Origin: Thermotogae bacterium
GTDB taxonomy: Bacteria; Thermotogota; Thermotogae; Petrotogales; Petrotogaceae
Assembly (NCBI GenBank): GCA_024233675.1
Contig: JACKPH010000003.1
Location: 1 to 64,000, forward strand
Reading direction: 5' to 3'
Length of the DNA stretch: 64,000 bases
Position 1 is the first letter of the stretch; each line of letters begins with the position of its first letter. The notes below the pieces were generated by a model. That model made no database searches, had not been told where the DNA came from, and saw only the letters and a list, made by a program, of their open reading frames with translations. A program made the position numbers and the translations under genes. Positions 32,542 through 41,978 of this stretch are shown one piece after another.

Positions 32542-33796
32542 ATTTTATTTTCATTATCATATCATTTACCGTACACATTTCTTCGGTTTTAGGTCCATAT
32601 GATATGTATTCTATTTTTATTCCTGTTTTTTCTTCTATAAATGTAAGATATTTTAAAAAATTTATGTCATTCGTATCTTTCCAACCTCTGAGTTCTTCAT
32701 AAACAGGTTTTGCAAGTACAAAATCAAGCGAAGTTTCCGGTGTTTCTTTTATTTTTCCCTCAACATCATATGCCGTACATATTTTTACTTTATCAAATCC
32801 GTTGAGAACATCGGCTTTTGTAATAACTATTTTTGTAAGTCCGGAACGTATTTTTGCATATCTCATTGCCGGCAGGTCAAGCCATCCTGTTCTTCTCGGT
32901 CTTCCTGTTGTTGCACCGAATTCATTTCCGAGATTTCTTATTTTTTCACCATCTTCATCTTTAAGTTCTGTAGGGAAAGGACCTTCACCTACTCTTGTTG
33001 TATAAGCTTTTAAAACTCCGTATACTTCATCAAGTTCAAAAGTGGAAAAACCTACGGAAGAAACTCCGTGGGCCATACATGATCCTGAAGTAACAAAAGG
33101 ATATGTTCCGAAATCAAGGTCAAGAAGAACTCCCTGTGCTCCTTCAAATAATACCGATGTGCTTCTGAAAACATCTCTCATTGATACAGCTGAAGCAAAG
33201 TTTACTTTTAATTCATCAAGTTCTTTTCTTAATTTTATAAGGTAACTGTATGTTTCTTCGGCATTAGTTTTTATTTTTCCGTTGTGTATGTTGTTTTTAA
33301 GATAATATATATCATCAAGTCTCTGTTTTAAAGTTTCCTCATGGAATATATGATAAAGTTTTATTCCTTCTCTTGAAACTTTATCAGTATATGCAGGGCC
33401 TATTCCTCTTTTTGTTGTTCCTATAGGTTCTCTTCTCATGGATTCTATGAGTTCGTCTTCTTCTTTATGCCACGGAAGAACAAGAAAAGCTTCCATATCT
33501 ATATAAAATCTTGAGGAAATACCGGGAAAATCATTTTCAAGTATTTTTAATTCTTTTATAAGCTGTTCCAAGTCTATTACCATTCCTGCTCCGAGAAATC
33601 CTTTGGAATTACTTCCCGGGTCTATTGAAGGTAAAAGATGATTTACATATTTTTTACCTTTATAATATATTGTATGTCCTGCGTTTGCACCGCCTGAAAA
33701 TCTTACTATCCATTCGTAGTCAGAAGAAAAATAATTTACTACTTTTCCTTTTCCTTCATCGCCCCACTGAGAACCGACTATAGCTACTTTTTTCAT
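32540..33796 (-). CDS. purA: adenylosuccinate synthetase
   Basis: Forms adenylosuccinate from IMP, aspartate and GTP. 418 residues. The P-loop GSQWGDEGKGKVV is at 8-20, followed by RFSGGANAGHT; GTTKRGIGPAYTDK and ATTGRPRRTGWLDL are intact. It follows purB by 13 bp, so both enzymes of the IMP-to-AMP branch are co-expressed. Confidence 0.96.
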   Translation of the reverse strand: MKKVAIVGSQWGDEGKGKVVNYFSSDYEWIVRFSGGANAGHTIYYKGKKYVNHLLPSIDPGSNSKGFLGAGMVIDLEQLIKELKILENDFPGISSRFYIDMEAFLVLPWHKEEDELIESMRREPIGTTKRGIGPAYTDKVSREGIKLYHIFHEETLKQRLDDIYYLKNNIHNGKIKTNAEETYSYLIKLRKELDELKVNFASAVSMRDVFRSTSVLFEGAQGVLLDLDFGTYPFVTSGSCMAHGVSSVGFSTFELDEVYGVLKAYTTRVGEGPFPTELKDEDGEKIRNLGNEFGATTGRPRRTGWLDLPAMRYAKIRSGLTKIVITKADVLNGFDKVKICTAYDVEGKIKETPETSLDFVLAKPVYEELRGWKDTNDINFLKYLTFIEEKTGIKIEYISYGPKTEEMCTVNDMIMKIK

Positions 33797-33809
33797 ATTT
33801 CTCCCTCCG

Positions 33810-35102
33810 TTATAAACCGAATCTTTTGTATATTTCGTCTATATTTCTTATATAATAATCATTTGAAAAAAGTTCCTCAAAATCTTCGGAATTTATTTTA
33901 CTTTTTATAATTTCATCTTCTTTAAGAAGGTTTTTAAAATCCGTTCGTTTTTCCCATGCGTCAAGAGCACATTTCTGAACAGTTTTGTATGAATCTTCTC
34001 TTGAAAGTCCTTTTTCTATGAGTCCGAGCATTACTCTCTGTGAGTATACAAGATTGAAAGATGTATCAAAAGTTTTAAGTATTCTTTCTTCAAATACAAC
34101 AAGTTCCCTTACAAGATACTGAGATTTGACAAGCATATAATAAGCCGTCATACATGCATCAGGTAATATAACTCTTTCTGCCGAAGAATGTGATATATCT
34201 CTTTCATGCCATAATGATATATTTTCATATCCTGTTACTGTATAACTTCTAAGCATTCTTGCCATTCCTGTAAGTCTTTCACATAGTATGGGATTTTTCT
34301 TGTGCGGCATTGCTGAAGAACCTCTCTGTCCTTTTCTGAAAGGTTCCTGTACTTCGAGAACTTCTGTTTTCTGAAGATGTCTTATTTCAGTTGCCATTCT
34401 TTCCATTCCGGCACCTATGAGCGCTAAAACAGAAAGAAATTCCGCATGTATATCTCTCGGGACAACCTGTGTAGCAACATCTGTAGGTTTTAATCCGAGT
34501 TTTAAAAGAGCTGATTTTTCAATTTCGGGATCTATATTTGCATAATTTCCTACAGCACCGCTGAGTTTTGCTTCGCTTACTCTTTCAAGTGATACTTCAA
34601 GTCTTGAAATATTTCTTCTTGTTTCTGCAGCGAAAGAAAGAAATTTAAGCCCGAAAGATGTCGGTTCAGCGTGTATCCCGTGTGTTCTTCCTACAGTTAT
34701 AAGATATCTGTATTTTTGTGCTTTCTGAAGAAGTTCATCATAATATTTTTTTAATTCTTCAAGTATCATTTCACCGGCTCTTTTAAGTGCAAGTGCCCAT
34801 GCGGTATCTACAACATCAGAAGATGTAAGACCTTTGTGGAAATATCTTGCCTCATCTCCCATTTCGTCTGTTACTCCTTTAATAAAAGCAATAACATCAT
34901 GGTCAACAACTTTTTCAATTTCAAGTATTTTTTCAACATTTATTACGGCTTTACTTCTTATTTTTTCCGCCGTTCCCTGCGGTGCCTGATTTTTTTCCTC
35001 AAAGGCTTCAACTACAGCTATTTCAATTTCAAGCCATCTTTTATATTGTTCTTCAAGACCCCATAAGTCTTTTATCGGTGATAAAGAATATCTCTCTATC
35101 AT
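33810..35102 (-). CDS. purB: adenylosuccinate lyase
   Basis: Acts twice in purine synthesis, on SAICAR and on adenylosuccinate. 430 residues of the fumarase/aspartase superfamily with signature GSSAMPHKKNPI and an N-terminal TSSDVVDTAWAL. Unlike the main pur operon it carries no purine riboswitch. A short hairpin precedes its ribosome site (35120-35142). Confidence 0.96.
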   Translation of the reverse strand: MIERYSLSPIKDLWGLEEQYKRWLEIEIAVVEAFEEKNQAPQGTAEKIRSKAVINVEKILEIEKVVDHDVIAFIKGVTDEMGDEARYFHKGLTSSDVVDTAWALALKRAGEMILEELKKYYDELLQKAQKYRYLITVGRTHGIHAEPTSFGLKFLSFAAETRRNISRLEVSLERVSEAKLSGAVGNYANIDPEIEKSALLKLGLKPTDVATQVVPRDIHAEFLSVLALIGAGMERMATEIRHLQKTEVLEVQEPFRKGQRGSSAMPHKKNPILCERLTGMARMLRSYTVTGYENISLWHERDISHSSAERVILPDACMTAYYMLVKSQYLVRELVVFEERILKTFDTSFNLVYSQRVMLGLIEKGLSREDSYKTVQKCALDAWEKRTDFKNLLKEDEIIKSKINSEDFEELFSNDYYIRNIDEIYKRFGL

Positions 35103-35119
35103 TTTTACACCTCCTAATT

Positions 35120-35142
35120 AAAGCTATATCCCGTATAGCTTT
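35120..35142 (-). promoter_or_regulatory. hairpin before purB
   Basis: Stem AAAGCTATA/TATAGCTTT (35120-35128, 35134-35142) with 5-nt loop, immediately upstream of the AGGAGG of purB and at the end of the preceding membrane-protein gene. No U-run follows, so it is not a standard terminator. Confidence 0.45.
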
Positions 35143-35143
35143 A

Positions 35144-35575
35144 TTAATTGTCAGTAACTTTGTTTTTTCTGAAAAAATCTTTCATTCCCAAAAGAACTAT
35201 AAGAACACCTATAATTATTCCCCAGACCGGACTTTTTACATTCCAAAGAAGATATCCGAGTGAAAATCCGTTAAAAATCCAGCTTATAAATGAAAATATC
35301 TTTTTATTTTTAATAAAATAAAAAGAAGAAAAAACCGCTGATATGTTTATAAAAATTAAAAAAAGCGGAAAATCCATATTTTTATAATGTGTTATAAAAG
35401 ATAGCAGAAGTCCGGTTGATAATATTATTGTTGTAAGTTTATCATAATCTTTTTTTACAAAAGTCATTGATATAACAGCAATTGCAAGAATTCCTATTAC
35501 GAAAAAATAAATTTTTTCATAATACATAAATCCGAGTGCAGCATTTAAAGCCGCAGCTATAATTGTATAAATCAT
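35144..35575 (-). CDS. hypothetical membrane protein
   Basis: About 143 residues from the ATG at 35575, with GAGGAGG upstream; a longer frame without ribosome site is rejected. Five hydrophobic stretches suggest four or five membrane helices (MIYTIIAAALNAALGFMYY at the start, then YFFVIGILAIAVISMTFV, a central pair, and VWGIIIGVLIVLLGMKDFF). The basic tail KNKVTDN faces inside. It lies 41 bp before purB. Family not recognised. Confidence 0.65.
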   Translation of the reverse strand: MIYTIIAAALNAALGFMYYEKIYFFVIGILAIAVISMTFVKKDYDKLTTIILSTGLLLSFITHYKNMDFPLFLIFINISAVFSSFYFIKNKKIFSFISWIFNGFSLGYLLWNVKSPVWGIIIGVLIVLLGMKDFFRKNKVTDN

Positions 35576-35618
35576 TTTTTCCTCCTCTGAATAATAAAAT
35601 AATCTTTCTGATTTTTTC

Positions 35619-35660
35619 AAAAAAAAATAAAGACTTTTTTTGTAAAAAAAAAAAGCCTTT
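35619..35660 (-). terminator. terminator after iadA
   Basis: Minus-strand stem with arms 35648-35660 and 35629-35641 (one G-U wobble) and a T-run from the A-tract at 35619-35627. Confidence 0.6.
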
Positions 35661-35745
35661 ACCTCTGAACGTTTTTATTATACATTTAAAATATTAAAAA
35701 ATTGTTTCCGTTTCTTATTTAATTTTTCAGAAAAATAATTTATAT

Positions 35746-36909
35746 TTATTCTTCGAACTTACCCATATGTATTATAACAGAATTTTCCATCATCTGTTTT
35801 CCTTTAAAATATACATCAGTTATATCGAGTGTTTCTCTGTCAGCAATAACAAAATCAGCATCATATCCCTTTTTTATCCTGCCTTTGTTTTTTAGTTTGA
35901 GTATATTTGCAGGATTTACAGTTATTACTTTAAGTATTTTTTCAAGTGGTATATTTTCATTTTTAACCAGTTTTTTTATTTCTCCGTAAAGACTTGTAAC
36001 TTTTCCAACAGAAAGACCTGAAAAAATACCGTTTTCATCAAAAACCGGAAGACTTCCCTGACCGTCCGAAGAAAAAGTTATATGATTTAAATCCATATTG
36101 TTTCTGAGCATAATAAAAAGAGCTTCGGAAGCGCTCAGTCCTTCGGATTTGTCATTACGGCTTGTCGTAAAGTCAGCATAACCTCCGGATTTAATATATT
36201 TCATAGCGTTTTCGAAAAGTCTGTAATTTCTTCCCATATGTGTAGGCAGAAATTGTGTCGGAGGGATTTCCGTATTTTTTATTATTTCCTCTATAAAACT
36301 TAACTGTCTTTCTCCGTCTCCGACATGAAGATTTACTATACCAGATTTTCCGGAAAGTATTCCTCCGAGTCTGGCATCTGAAGCTATTTTTTTTAATTCT
36401 TCAATTGTCGGCTGTGATGATCTGTGATCGGAAATTGCTATTTCCCCCACACCGATTATTTCCGAAAAAAGCATTATATCACTTGCTATATTTCCTGTAA
36501 CTGTTTTTACCGGAACATGATAAGATCCTGTATAAATATAACATGTAGCTCCTTCTTCATTTATAGCTTTAGCTTTTGCAATAAGATTTTCCATACTTCT
36601 TGTAATACCGTCAGTTCCGAGAGTACCTACAACTGTTGATATCCCGCCTTTTATAAGATCTCTGAAGTCGAGCTCCGGAGTTCGCGTACTGAAACTGCCC
36701 TCGCCTCCGCCTCCCGTTATGTGAACATGACAGTCTGTAAATCCGGGCATTATTAATTTATCTCTGTATTCTTTTATATCTATTTCAATATTTGTATTTA
36801 TTGTGATTTCATTTTCAACAGCTATTATTTTACCGTCACAGAATAGTATATCTTTTTTTCCTGTTTTTTCAGGCGAATAAATTTCTGAATTTTTAAAAAG
36901 TTTTAACAT
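35746..36909 (-). CDS. iadA: isoaspartyl dipeptidase (beta-aspartyl-peptidase)
   Basis: Hydrolyses beta-aspartyl dipeptides left from degradation of damaged proteins. 387 residues. Metal ligands are visible as in the E. coli enzyme: CHVHITGGGGEG, the carboxylated lysine region LSGKSG, LHVGDG, LPTHMGRN and SSDGQGS. The SISTVVGTLGTDG-like and YTGSYHVP segments also match. It may complement the peptide importer (oppA-F) in this window. GGAGGGA precedes the ATG. Confidence 0.92.
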   Translation of the reverse strand: MLKLFKNSEIYSPEKTGKKDILFCDGKIIAVENEITINTNIEIDIKEYRDKLIMPGFTDCHVHITGGGGEGSFSTRTPELDFRDLIKGGISTVVGTLGTDGITRSMENLIAKAKAINEEGATCYIYTGSYHVPVKTVTGNIASDIMLFSEIIGVGEIAISDHRSSQPTIEELKKIASDARLGGILSGKSGIVNLHVGDGERQLSFIEEIIKNTEIPPTQFLPTHMGRNYRLFENAMKYIKSGGYADFTTSRNDKSEGLSASEALFIMLRNNMDLNHITFSSDGQGSLPVFDENGIFSGLSVGKVTSLYGEIKKLVKNENIPLEKILKVITVNPANILKLKNKGRIKKGYDADFVIADRETLDITDVYFKGKQMMENSVIIHMGKFEE

Positions 36910-37011
36910 TCTACTCCCTCCTATATAAAAAGGAATTCCGTATTAATAATGTATATTACAATTTATTTATATAAGTTCTGATATACTTTTAAGTGTTTTA
37001 AGTTCAGGTAT
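36910..37011. other. short spacer before iadA
   Basis: About 100 bases with a GAATTCC/GGAATTC-like partial palindrome and AT-rich text that presumably contains the iadA promoter. No clear -35 and -10 pair is seen. Confidence 0.3.
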
Positions 37012-37816
37012 TTACATCTTTTTCTTTCTCAGACTAATTATTTCTGATAATTCACTTAACAGTAATTTTTTTTCAAATTCTCCGACATTCTCATAAAGTC
37101 TTGCAGAAAAAACAGGTATTTTAAAAATTTCAAAAGTATCTTCAGAAAAATTAAAATGTAATTTCATTTGTTTCAAATACAATTCAGCTAAAGATTTTCT
37201 CTGTTCAATGTATTCAGCACTCATACTTTCCATACCCATAGGAAGTCCGTATCTGAAAATCATATAGCTTCTGACAATATCATAAAGAAAATATCCCTTA
37301 AGAACACCAATCTATTACCTTGAAGCAACCGTTATTTATCAAAACATTATCGGCATGAAAATCCCCATGACATAAATTATTAGCTTCAGGTAAATCAGAA
37401 ACAATATTCAAAATATAACCTTTCAGTTCAGAATTCAGATATTTATCACTGACATTTCTGATTTTAAAGTCCAGATCATTTCTGTAATCCCTAATATCTT
37501 CTACTTGAGTGGATAAAATATTATAATGAACATTACAAAAATTATTCATATGATTTTCCGTTTCTGAAATATCATTGATAAAATAATTCAATAAAGAATT
37601 ACCGTATACAATGTCAAATATAATTCCATTTCTGCCGTTGTATTCGGAAATACCATAAACATTAGGTATTATATTAAGTTTTTCAGAAATTACTTTATTA
37701 TTGTGAAATTCGAGCTGAACATCAGAAATGGGAACATTATCATAAAATAATTTAATAACTTTTTCATCAGAATAAGTTAAAATTTCAGCGGTTCTTCCTT
37801 TACCAATCAGTTGCAT
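37012..37816 (-). pseudogene. frameshifted aminoglycoside phosphotransferase (APH)-family kinase
   Basis: Two adjacent minus-strand frames form one APH-like protein of about 265 residues. The first (37298-37816, ATG with GGAGAGGAG) begins MQLIGKGRTAEILTYSDEKVIKLFY, holds the Brenner-type catalytic loop NLCHGDFHADNVLINNG and the metal motif VIDWCS, then stops at TAA. In the next frame the text resumes as KGYFLYDIVRSYMIFRYGLP, the expected C-terminal helices, and runs to 37012. A one-base change near 37298-37306 explains it. Either a real decay product or a sequencing error. The substrate is unknown. Confidence 0.7.
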
Positions 37817-37927
37817 AAAATACTCCTCTCCTATAATTTATTTTTGATATAATATAAATTATAACAGTAATCCGAAAAAACAAATGTATATAAATATTGT
37901 GTAAATAATTTAAATTATTATTTTCTT

Positions 37928-37956
37928 TTGCGTTAAAAAATAAAATGTTGTATAAT
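37928..37956 (+). promoter_or_regulatory. promoter of the gene at 37986
   Basis: TTGCGT (37928-37933), 17-bp spacer, TATAAT (37951-37956), 30 bp before the start codon. Confidence 0.7.
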
Positions 37957-37985
37957 TATATTATAAATATTCTGGAGGAATTGAT

Positions 37986-38867
37986 ATGGAAAAAGTACTT
38001 ATATATTACGGATATCCTTCGTGTATAGATAAAAAATATGACACCGATTATGCCGTAAAAAAATTTTCTGAATTTGATATAGTTGTTTTCCCGGGATCAA
38101 AAAAAGGATTTAAGAGTATAGAAAACACTTCGCATGAGGATCATGAAAAATCAAAATATATAATAAAAAATTTAAATAATAAAAAATTCGGTTATATTGC
38201 CTGCGGTAACAGACCGGGTATAGATTCATGCTGGAACGATAACGAAATAAAGGCAATAATTGATCAGTGGAAAATAATGGGTGTGAACGGTATTTTTCTT
38301 GATGAATTCGGAAAAGACTATAAAAATACCGATTTAAGACAGTCTGAAATAATAAATACCGTAAAACATAATAATTTTAACATAATAATTAATCTCTGGA
38401 ACACAGCTGAACTTCTTGAAAGACCTGATCTTAATATAAATTCTGATGATTATTATCTTCTTGAATCTTTTATTTTCAGAAACAACGGTGAAATTACACA
38501 GTATCAGGAAAAAGATAATATTTTTCAGAAAATTTCGGATTCGGTTGATTTAAGAAATTCAACAGGAATAAAAATAATTACTTACAATACTTTCGGTAAT
38601 GATTCAGATATTGTTTATGATGAATTTATTTCTACACTGGATTCATTAAATAATTTTATTTCAGCAGATGCTACAGGCATTGCAAAAAGAGATTATTATA
38701 TTTATGATACTGAAATTATTGATTACGCACCGAAAGATTATGATTTCGCTAAAAACTTCAGAATAAAACATTTTCTTTCAAAATACAGCAGATCTGACAG
38801 AAAAGATATTTATGTACAGTGGAAAAAAGATAAATTCGGCGGAAAACCCACAGATATAAAAATATAA
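37986..38867 (+). CDS. putative TIM-barrel protein, spherulin-4/GH114-like
   Basis: A 293-residue cytoplasmic protein (no signal peptide). The first half has features I recall from spherulation-specific family 4 and GH114-type barrels: an opening YYGYPSCID, FDIVVFPGS, GYIACGNRPG, then WKIMGVNGIFLDEFGKDY with the acidic pair at about residue 103-104, followed by RQSEIINTVKHNNFNIIIN. The second half is less familiar. Members are seen in other Thermotogota. Activity on galactosaminoglycans in GH114 is known for some; I cannot confirm it here. Confidence 0.5.
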   Translation: MEKVLIYYGYPSCIDKKYDTDYAVKKFSEFDIVVFPGSKKGFKSIENTSHEDHEKSKYIIKNLNNKKFGYIACGNRPGIDSCWNDNEIKAIIDQWKIMGVNGIFLDEFGKDYKNTDLRQSEIINTVKHNNFNIIINLWNTAELLERPDLNINSDDYYLLESFIFRNNGEITQYQEKDNIFQKISDSVDLRNSTGIKIITYNTFGNDSDIVYDEFISTLDSLNNFISADATGIAKRDYYIYDTEIIDYAPKDYDFAKNFRIKHFLSKYSRSDRKDIYVQWKKDKFGGKPTDIKI

Positions 38868-38915
38868 CTCTTCATTAAAGAAGAGTTATACCGGAAAATA
38901 ACATTTCGGGGGAAA
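38863..38915 (+). other. tandem hairpins between convergent genes
   Basis: An 11-bp stem TATAACTCTTC/GAAGAGTTATA (38863-38873, 38880-38890) overlaps the end of the plus-strand gene, followed by a CATTTC/GAAATG hairpin. Neither has a strong U-run on the plus strand. Possibly an unusual terminator. Confidence 0.4.
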
Positions 38916-38959
38916 TGTATGTCCGATAATAATTTTATTATTTTTTCCTTAAACAAAGC

Positions 38960-39340
38960 TTAAATTATTGCGATCAATTCTATTTCAACATCGGCATCTT
39001 TAGGAAGCTTTCCTACCTGAAAAGCAGACCTTGCCGGTGAGTTCTCTCCTAAATATTTCGCATAAATTTCATTCATATCTGAAAAATCTTCTATATCTTT
39101 TAAAAACACGGTTGTTTTAACTATTTTTTCCATAGAACTTCCGGCTTCTTCAAGAATATTTTTTATATTTTTCATAATTTGTTCCGTTGCTTTTTTTACA
39201 TCATTTCTTACCATTTCTCCTGTTTCCGGATTGACCGGAAGCTGTCCGGATAAAAATATAAAATTTTCATAAATATTCGCAATTGAATACGGTCCTATAG
39301 GTTTTGGAGCACTTTCCGGATTAAAAACTTTTTTCATCAT
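38960..39340 (-). CDS. ridA: RidA family 2-iminobutanoate/2-iminopropanoate deaminase
   Basis: Hydrolyses reactive imines made by PLP enzymes. 126 residues with the family signatures FLSGQLPVNPETGEM and SPARSAFQVGKLPKDADVEIELIAI, the latter containing the substrate-binding Arg and terminal Glu. GGAGG precedes the double ATG. Single gene, divergent from the histidine kinase. Confidence 0.95.
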   Translation of the reverse strand: MMKKVFNPESAPKPIGPYSIANIYENFIFLSGQLPVNPETGEMVRNDVKKATEQIMKNIKNILEEAGSSMEKIVKTTVFLKDIEDFSDMNEIYAKYLGENSPARSAFQVGKLPKDADVEIELIAII

Positions 39341-39440
39341 TATAACCTCCTTATTTTTGTTACAACATTTATTATATTACTTTTATTTATTTTTAAAAAA
39401 TTCCGTTTCGGTTAAAAATCCTTTTCCCGGGGGCGATATT

Positions 39441-41030
39441 ATGAAAATTAATAAAAAGAGTCAGTATATTATAATGATTGTTATTATAATATCATTTTTT
39501 TCAGCTTTGGTTGCTTTATACAATATTTATGTTGATAAATTTTATAAACAGGATATGGAATTTGAACTTGATAATATTTCTATAAGCTATAAATATAAAG
39601 TAGAAAAATATTTTAATTTTCTTAAATCAATTGAATCAATTGTACTTCTTCAGTATGAAAATTTAGGAGATTCTTATGAAGAAAGTCCGGAAATACAGAA
39701 TTTTCTTTCTTATCTTTTTGAAGGCAGTCAGAACCTTATAAACATAAGTTTTGCCCCAAACGGTATACAAAAATTTGTCGTTCCTGTTCCACAGGAAAAT
39801 GTCGTAAAAAATCATAATCTTTTTGAAGATACACGTCCATGGGTAATAAAGGATATAAAAAATGCTATGGAATCAGAAAAACCTATTGTTTCAAATCCTT
39901 ATGAATTAAGACAGGGCGGATTTGGAATAGTACTCAGAAAATCTGTCTTTTACGGGGAAAAATTTCTCGGACTCGCAAATATAGTAATTGATTTTTCTGA
40001 TTTTGCCGATTTGCTTTTGAATACAAATAAAAATTATCATTTTATTCTCGGGCATAACGGAGAATTTATATACGGAAATTCTGAAGGTCATAACCCGGCT
40101 AAAATGATGTTTAAATCAATATCTATAAAAGATAATGAATTTGAAATATATGTTTGTGATGATATGTACAGACAGAAAAATATTTTTTTCAGATTTATTT
40201 TCTATATTCTTGTAATACTTTCAGCCGTAACTTTAATTTTATATATAACAAAATCATATTTTTTCAATATCGAACTTAATAAGAAAGTATCATTAAGAAC
40301 TCAGAAATTAAGGGAAAAAGCCGAAGAACTCGAAGCAGCTTACGAAGAAATATATGCTTCGGAAGAAGAACTGCGTTATTTTAACGAGGAAATTGAACTT
40401 AAAAATTCTGATCTTAAAAAACGTATAGAAGAAAGAGAAACGTTAATTAAAGAAATAAATCACAGAGTTAAAAATAACCTTCAGCTTATAAATTCCCTTA
40501 TATCACTTCAGGAATTCTATATGGATAAACTTGATAAAAAATCTATTCTTGAAAATATAAAAAGAAGAATTTATTCTCTTTCTTTTGTTTATGAGAAATT
40601 TTATAAATCAGAAAGTATAGAAAAACTTAATGTAAAAAACTTTATTGAAGATGAAATAAATTATCTTATAAATTCGACAGGAAAAAATCCGTCAGGTATA
40701 AAAACAGCTTTTGATATTTCTGAAATTTATATGAATCTTGAGATTCTTATACCGCTTTCACTCGTTATAAATGAGATAATATCTAATTCGCTTATACACG
40801 GAATACCTTATGAGGGAATTATTTCATGTATGCTGCATGTAAAGGAAAATAAAATTATTTTTATTCTCGGTGATAACGGAAAAGGTCTTCCGGATGATTT
40901 TGATATTTTAAAAAGTGATTCACTCGGGATTCAGATTATTAACAGTATGATTTCTCAGATGAACGGAAAACTTAATATAAAAAATTCCGACGGACTTTAT
41001 TATGAAATAAAATTTGACTATAATGAATAA
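39441..41030 (+). CDS. membrane sensor histidine kinase, HisKA_2/HWE type
   Basis: 529 residues from the ATG at 39441, preceded by CGGGGGCG; upstream in-frame codons lack a ribosome site. TM1 is at about 10-30, an external sensor region of about 210 residues follows, and TM2 is at about 245-265. A coiled coil (KAEELEAAYEEIYASEEELR) leads to the HisKA_2 helix with phospho-His341 in KEINHRVKNNLQLINSLISL, then an ATPase domain (LVINEIISNSLIHG, ILGDNGKGLPDD). No response regulator is adjacent, so the kinase is an orphan. The ligand is unknown. Confidence 0.9.
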   Translation: MKINKKSQYIIMIVIIISFFSALVALYNIYVDKFYKQDMEFELDNISISYKYKVEKYFNFLKSIESIVLLQYENLGDSYEESPEIQNFLSYLFEGSQNLINISFAPNGIQKFVVPVPQENVVKNHNLFEDTRPWVIKDIKNAMESEKPIVSNPYELRQGGFGIVLRKSVFYGEKFLGLANIVIDFSDFADLLLNTNKNYHFILGHNGEFIYGNSEGHNPAKMMFKSISIKDNEFEIYVCDDMYRQKNIFFRFIFYILVILSAVTLILYITKSYFFNIELNKKVSLRTQKLREKAEELEAAYEEIYASEEELRYFNEEIELKNSDLKKRIEERETLIKEINHRVKNNLQLINSLISLQEFYMDKLDKKSILENIKRRIYSLSFVYEKFYKSESIEKLNVKNFIEDEINYLINSTGKNPSGIKTAFDISEIYMNLEILIPLSLVINEIISNSLIHGIPYEGIISCMLHVKENKIIFILGDNGKGLPDDFDILKSDSLGIQIINSMISQMNGKLNIKNSDGLYYEIKFDYNE

Positions 41031-41066
41031 CATCCGGAATAGTTATTTCCGGATGTTATTTTTTAT
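41026..41066 (+). terminator. terminator after the histidine kinase
   Basis: A stem of about 14 bp (41026-41039, 41047-41060) with AACATCCGGAA arm is followed by TTTTTTATTTTT. It also overlaps the stop codon of the convergent permease gene. Confidence 0.85.
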
Positions 41067-41978
41067 TTTTTTTATATAATTAATTTTTTTCCAGGCGTAA
41101 AAAGCCAATGCTGCAACTGTTATTAAAAAAGGAATTGACTGTGTTATTTCATAAGGAATATTCATAAACTGCAAAGAATATGAAGCCGCTTCCGAAAATC
41201 CGAAAAGAACTGATCCTAAAGCAACCCCGTAAGCTGAACTTCCTCCCAGAGCCTGCGCAGCAAGTGCTATAAACCCTCTTCCCGCAGTCATATCCTTGGC
41301 AAACCATGAAACATATCCCATTGAAAGGAAAAGTCCCCCTAAACTTGCAAGTACACCGCTTATAATAAGTGCAGTAAACTGTGTTTTCATAACAGATATT
41401 CCTACTGATTTTGCAGCTTTCGGAGACTCACCGACAGATCTTATCCTGAGTCCGAGAGGTGTTTTGTAAAGTATATAGTGAACCACAAATATCATAATAA
41501 ATGCTATATATGTAATTATATGATGACCGCTTAATATATCTCCCAAAACAGGAATTTTATCTATTATCGGTATTGTAACAGAAGGAAAAACATATGATTT
41601 TAAAGATGCAGAAGAACCTTTGTCCCCTGTAAGTACAGAAAGAGCAAATATTGTCCCTCCGCTTGAAAAAATATTTATGGCAATAGCTGCCATTATTATA
41701 TCTGTTTTAAGTTTCAGAGAAAAATACGCAAGTATTGCTGCCATTACAGCTCCCGTTAAAATACCGGCTATAAAAGCTATAAAAAGACTACCGGTAAATG
41801 CTGAAGTTATAACCCCTACGAAAGCTGAAAAAAGCATTATACCCTCCAAGGCTATATTAGGAGTACCTGCAAGATCAGCAACGAGTGCTCCGAGCGCTGC
41901 AAGAAGTACAGGTGTTGTTACTCTTATTCCGGCAGAAATAAAATCCCATGAAAAAATTCCGTTAAGTGTATTATTCAT
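41043..41978 (-). CDS. nucleoside ABC transporter permease (second)
   Basis: Inner-membrane subunit of a BMP-type importer, BPD_transp_2 family. About 311 residues from the ATG at 41978, where GGTGA lies just upstream and the start overlaps the preceding stop; an ATG at 41999 has no ribosome site. Eight or nine hydrophobic segments; the coupling helix region is in GESPKAAKSVGISVMKTQ, and GYVSWFAKDMTAGRGFIALAAQALGG is typical of these permeases. Last gene of the operon. Confidence 0.88.
   Translation of the reverse strand: MNNTLNGIFSWDFISAGIRVTTPVLLAALGALVADLAGTPNIALEGIMLFSAFVGVITSAFTGSLFIAFIAGILTGAVMAAILAYFSLKLKTDIIMAAIAINIFSSGGTIFALSVLTGDKGSSASLKSYVFPSVTIPIIDKIPVLGDILSGHHIITYIAFIMIFVVHYILYKTPLGLRIRSVGESPKAAKSVGISVMKTQFTALIISGVLASLGGLFLSMGYVSWFAKDMTAGRGFIALAAQALGGSSAYGVALGSVLFGFSEAASYSLQFMNIPYEITQSIPFLITVAALAFYAWKKINYIKKIKNNIRK

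Noticed and set aside
37012..37263. Independent 83-residue gene
   Set aside because: Its codons continue the APH-family C-terminus in a shifted frame and there is no ribosome site before its ATG; treated as part of a pseudogene.
38863..38915. Possible riboswitch or small RNA
   Set aside because: Only two short hairpins with no known aptamer features.
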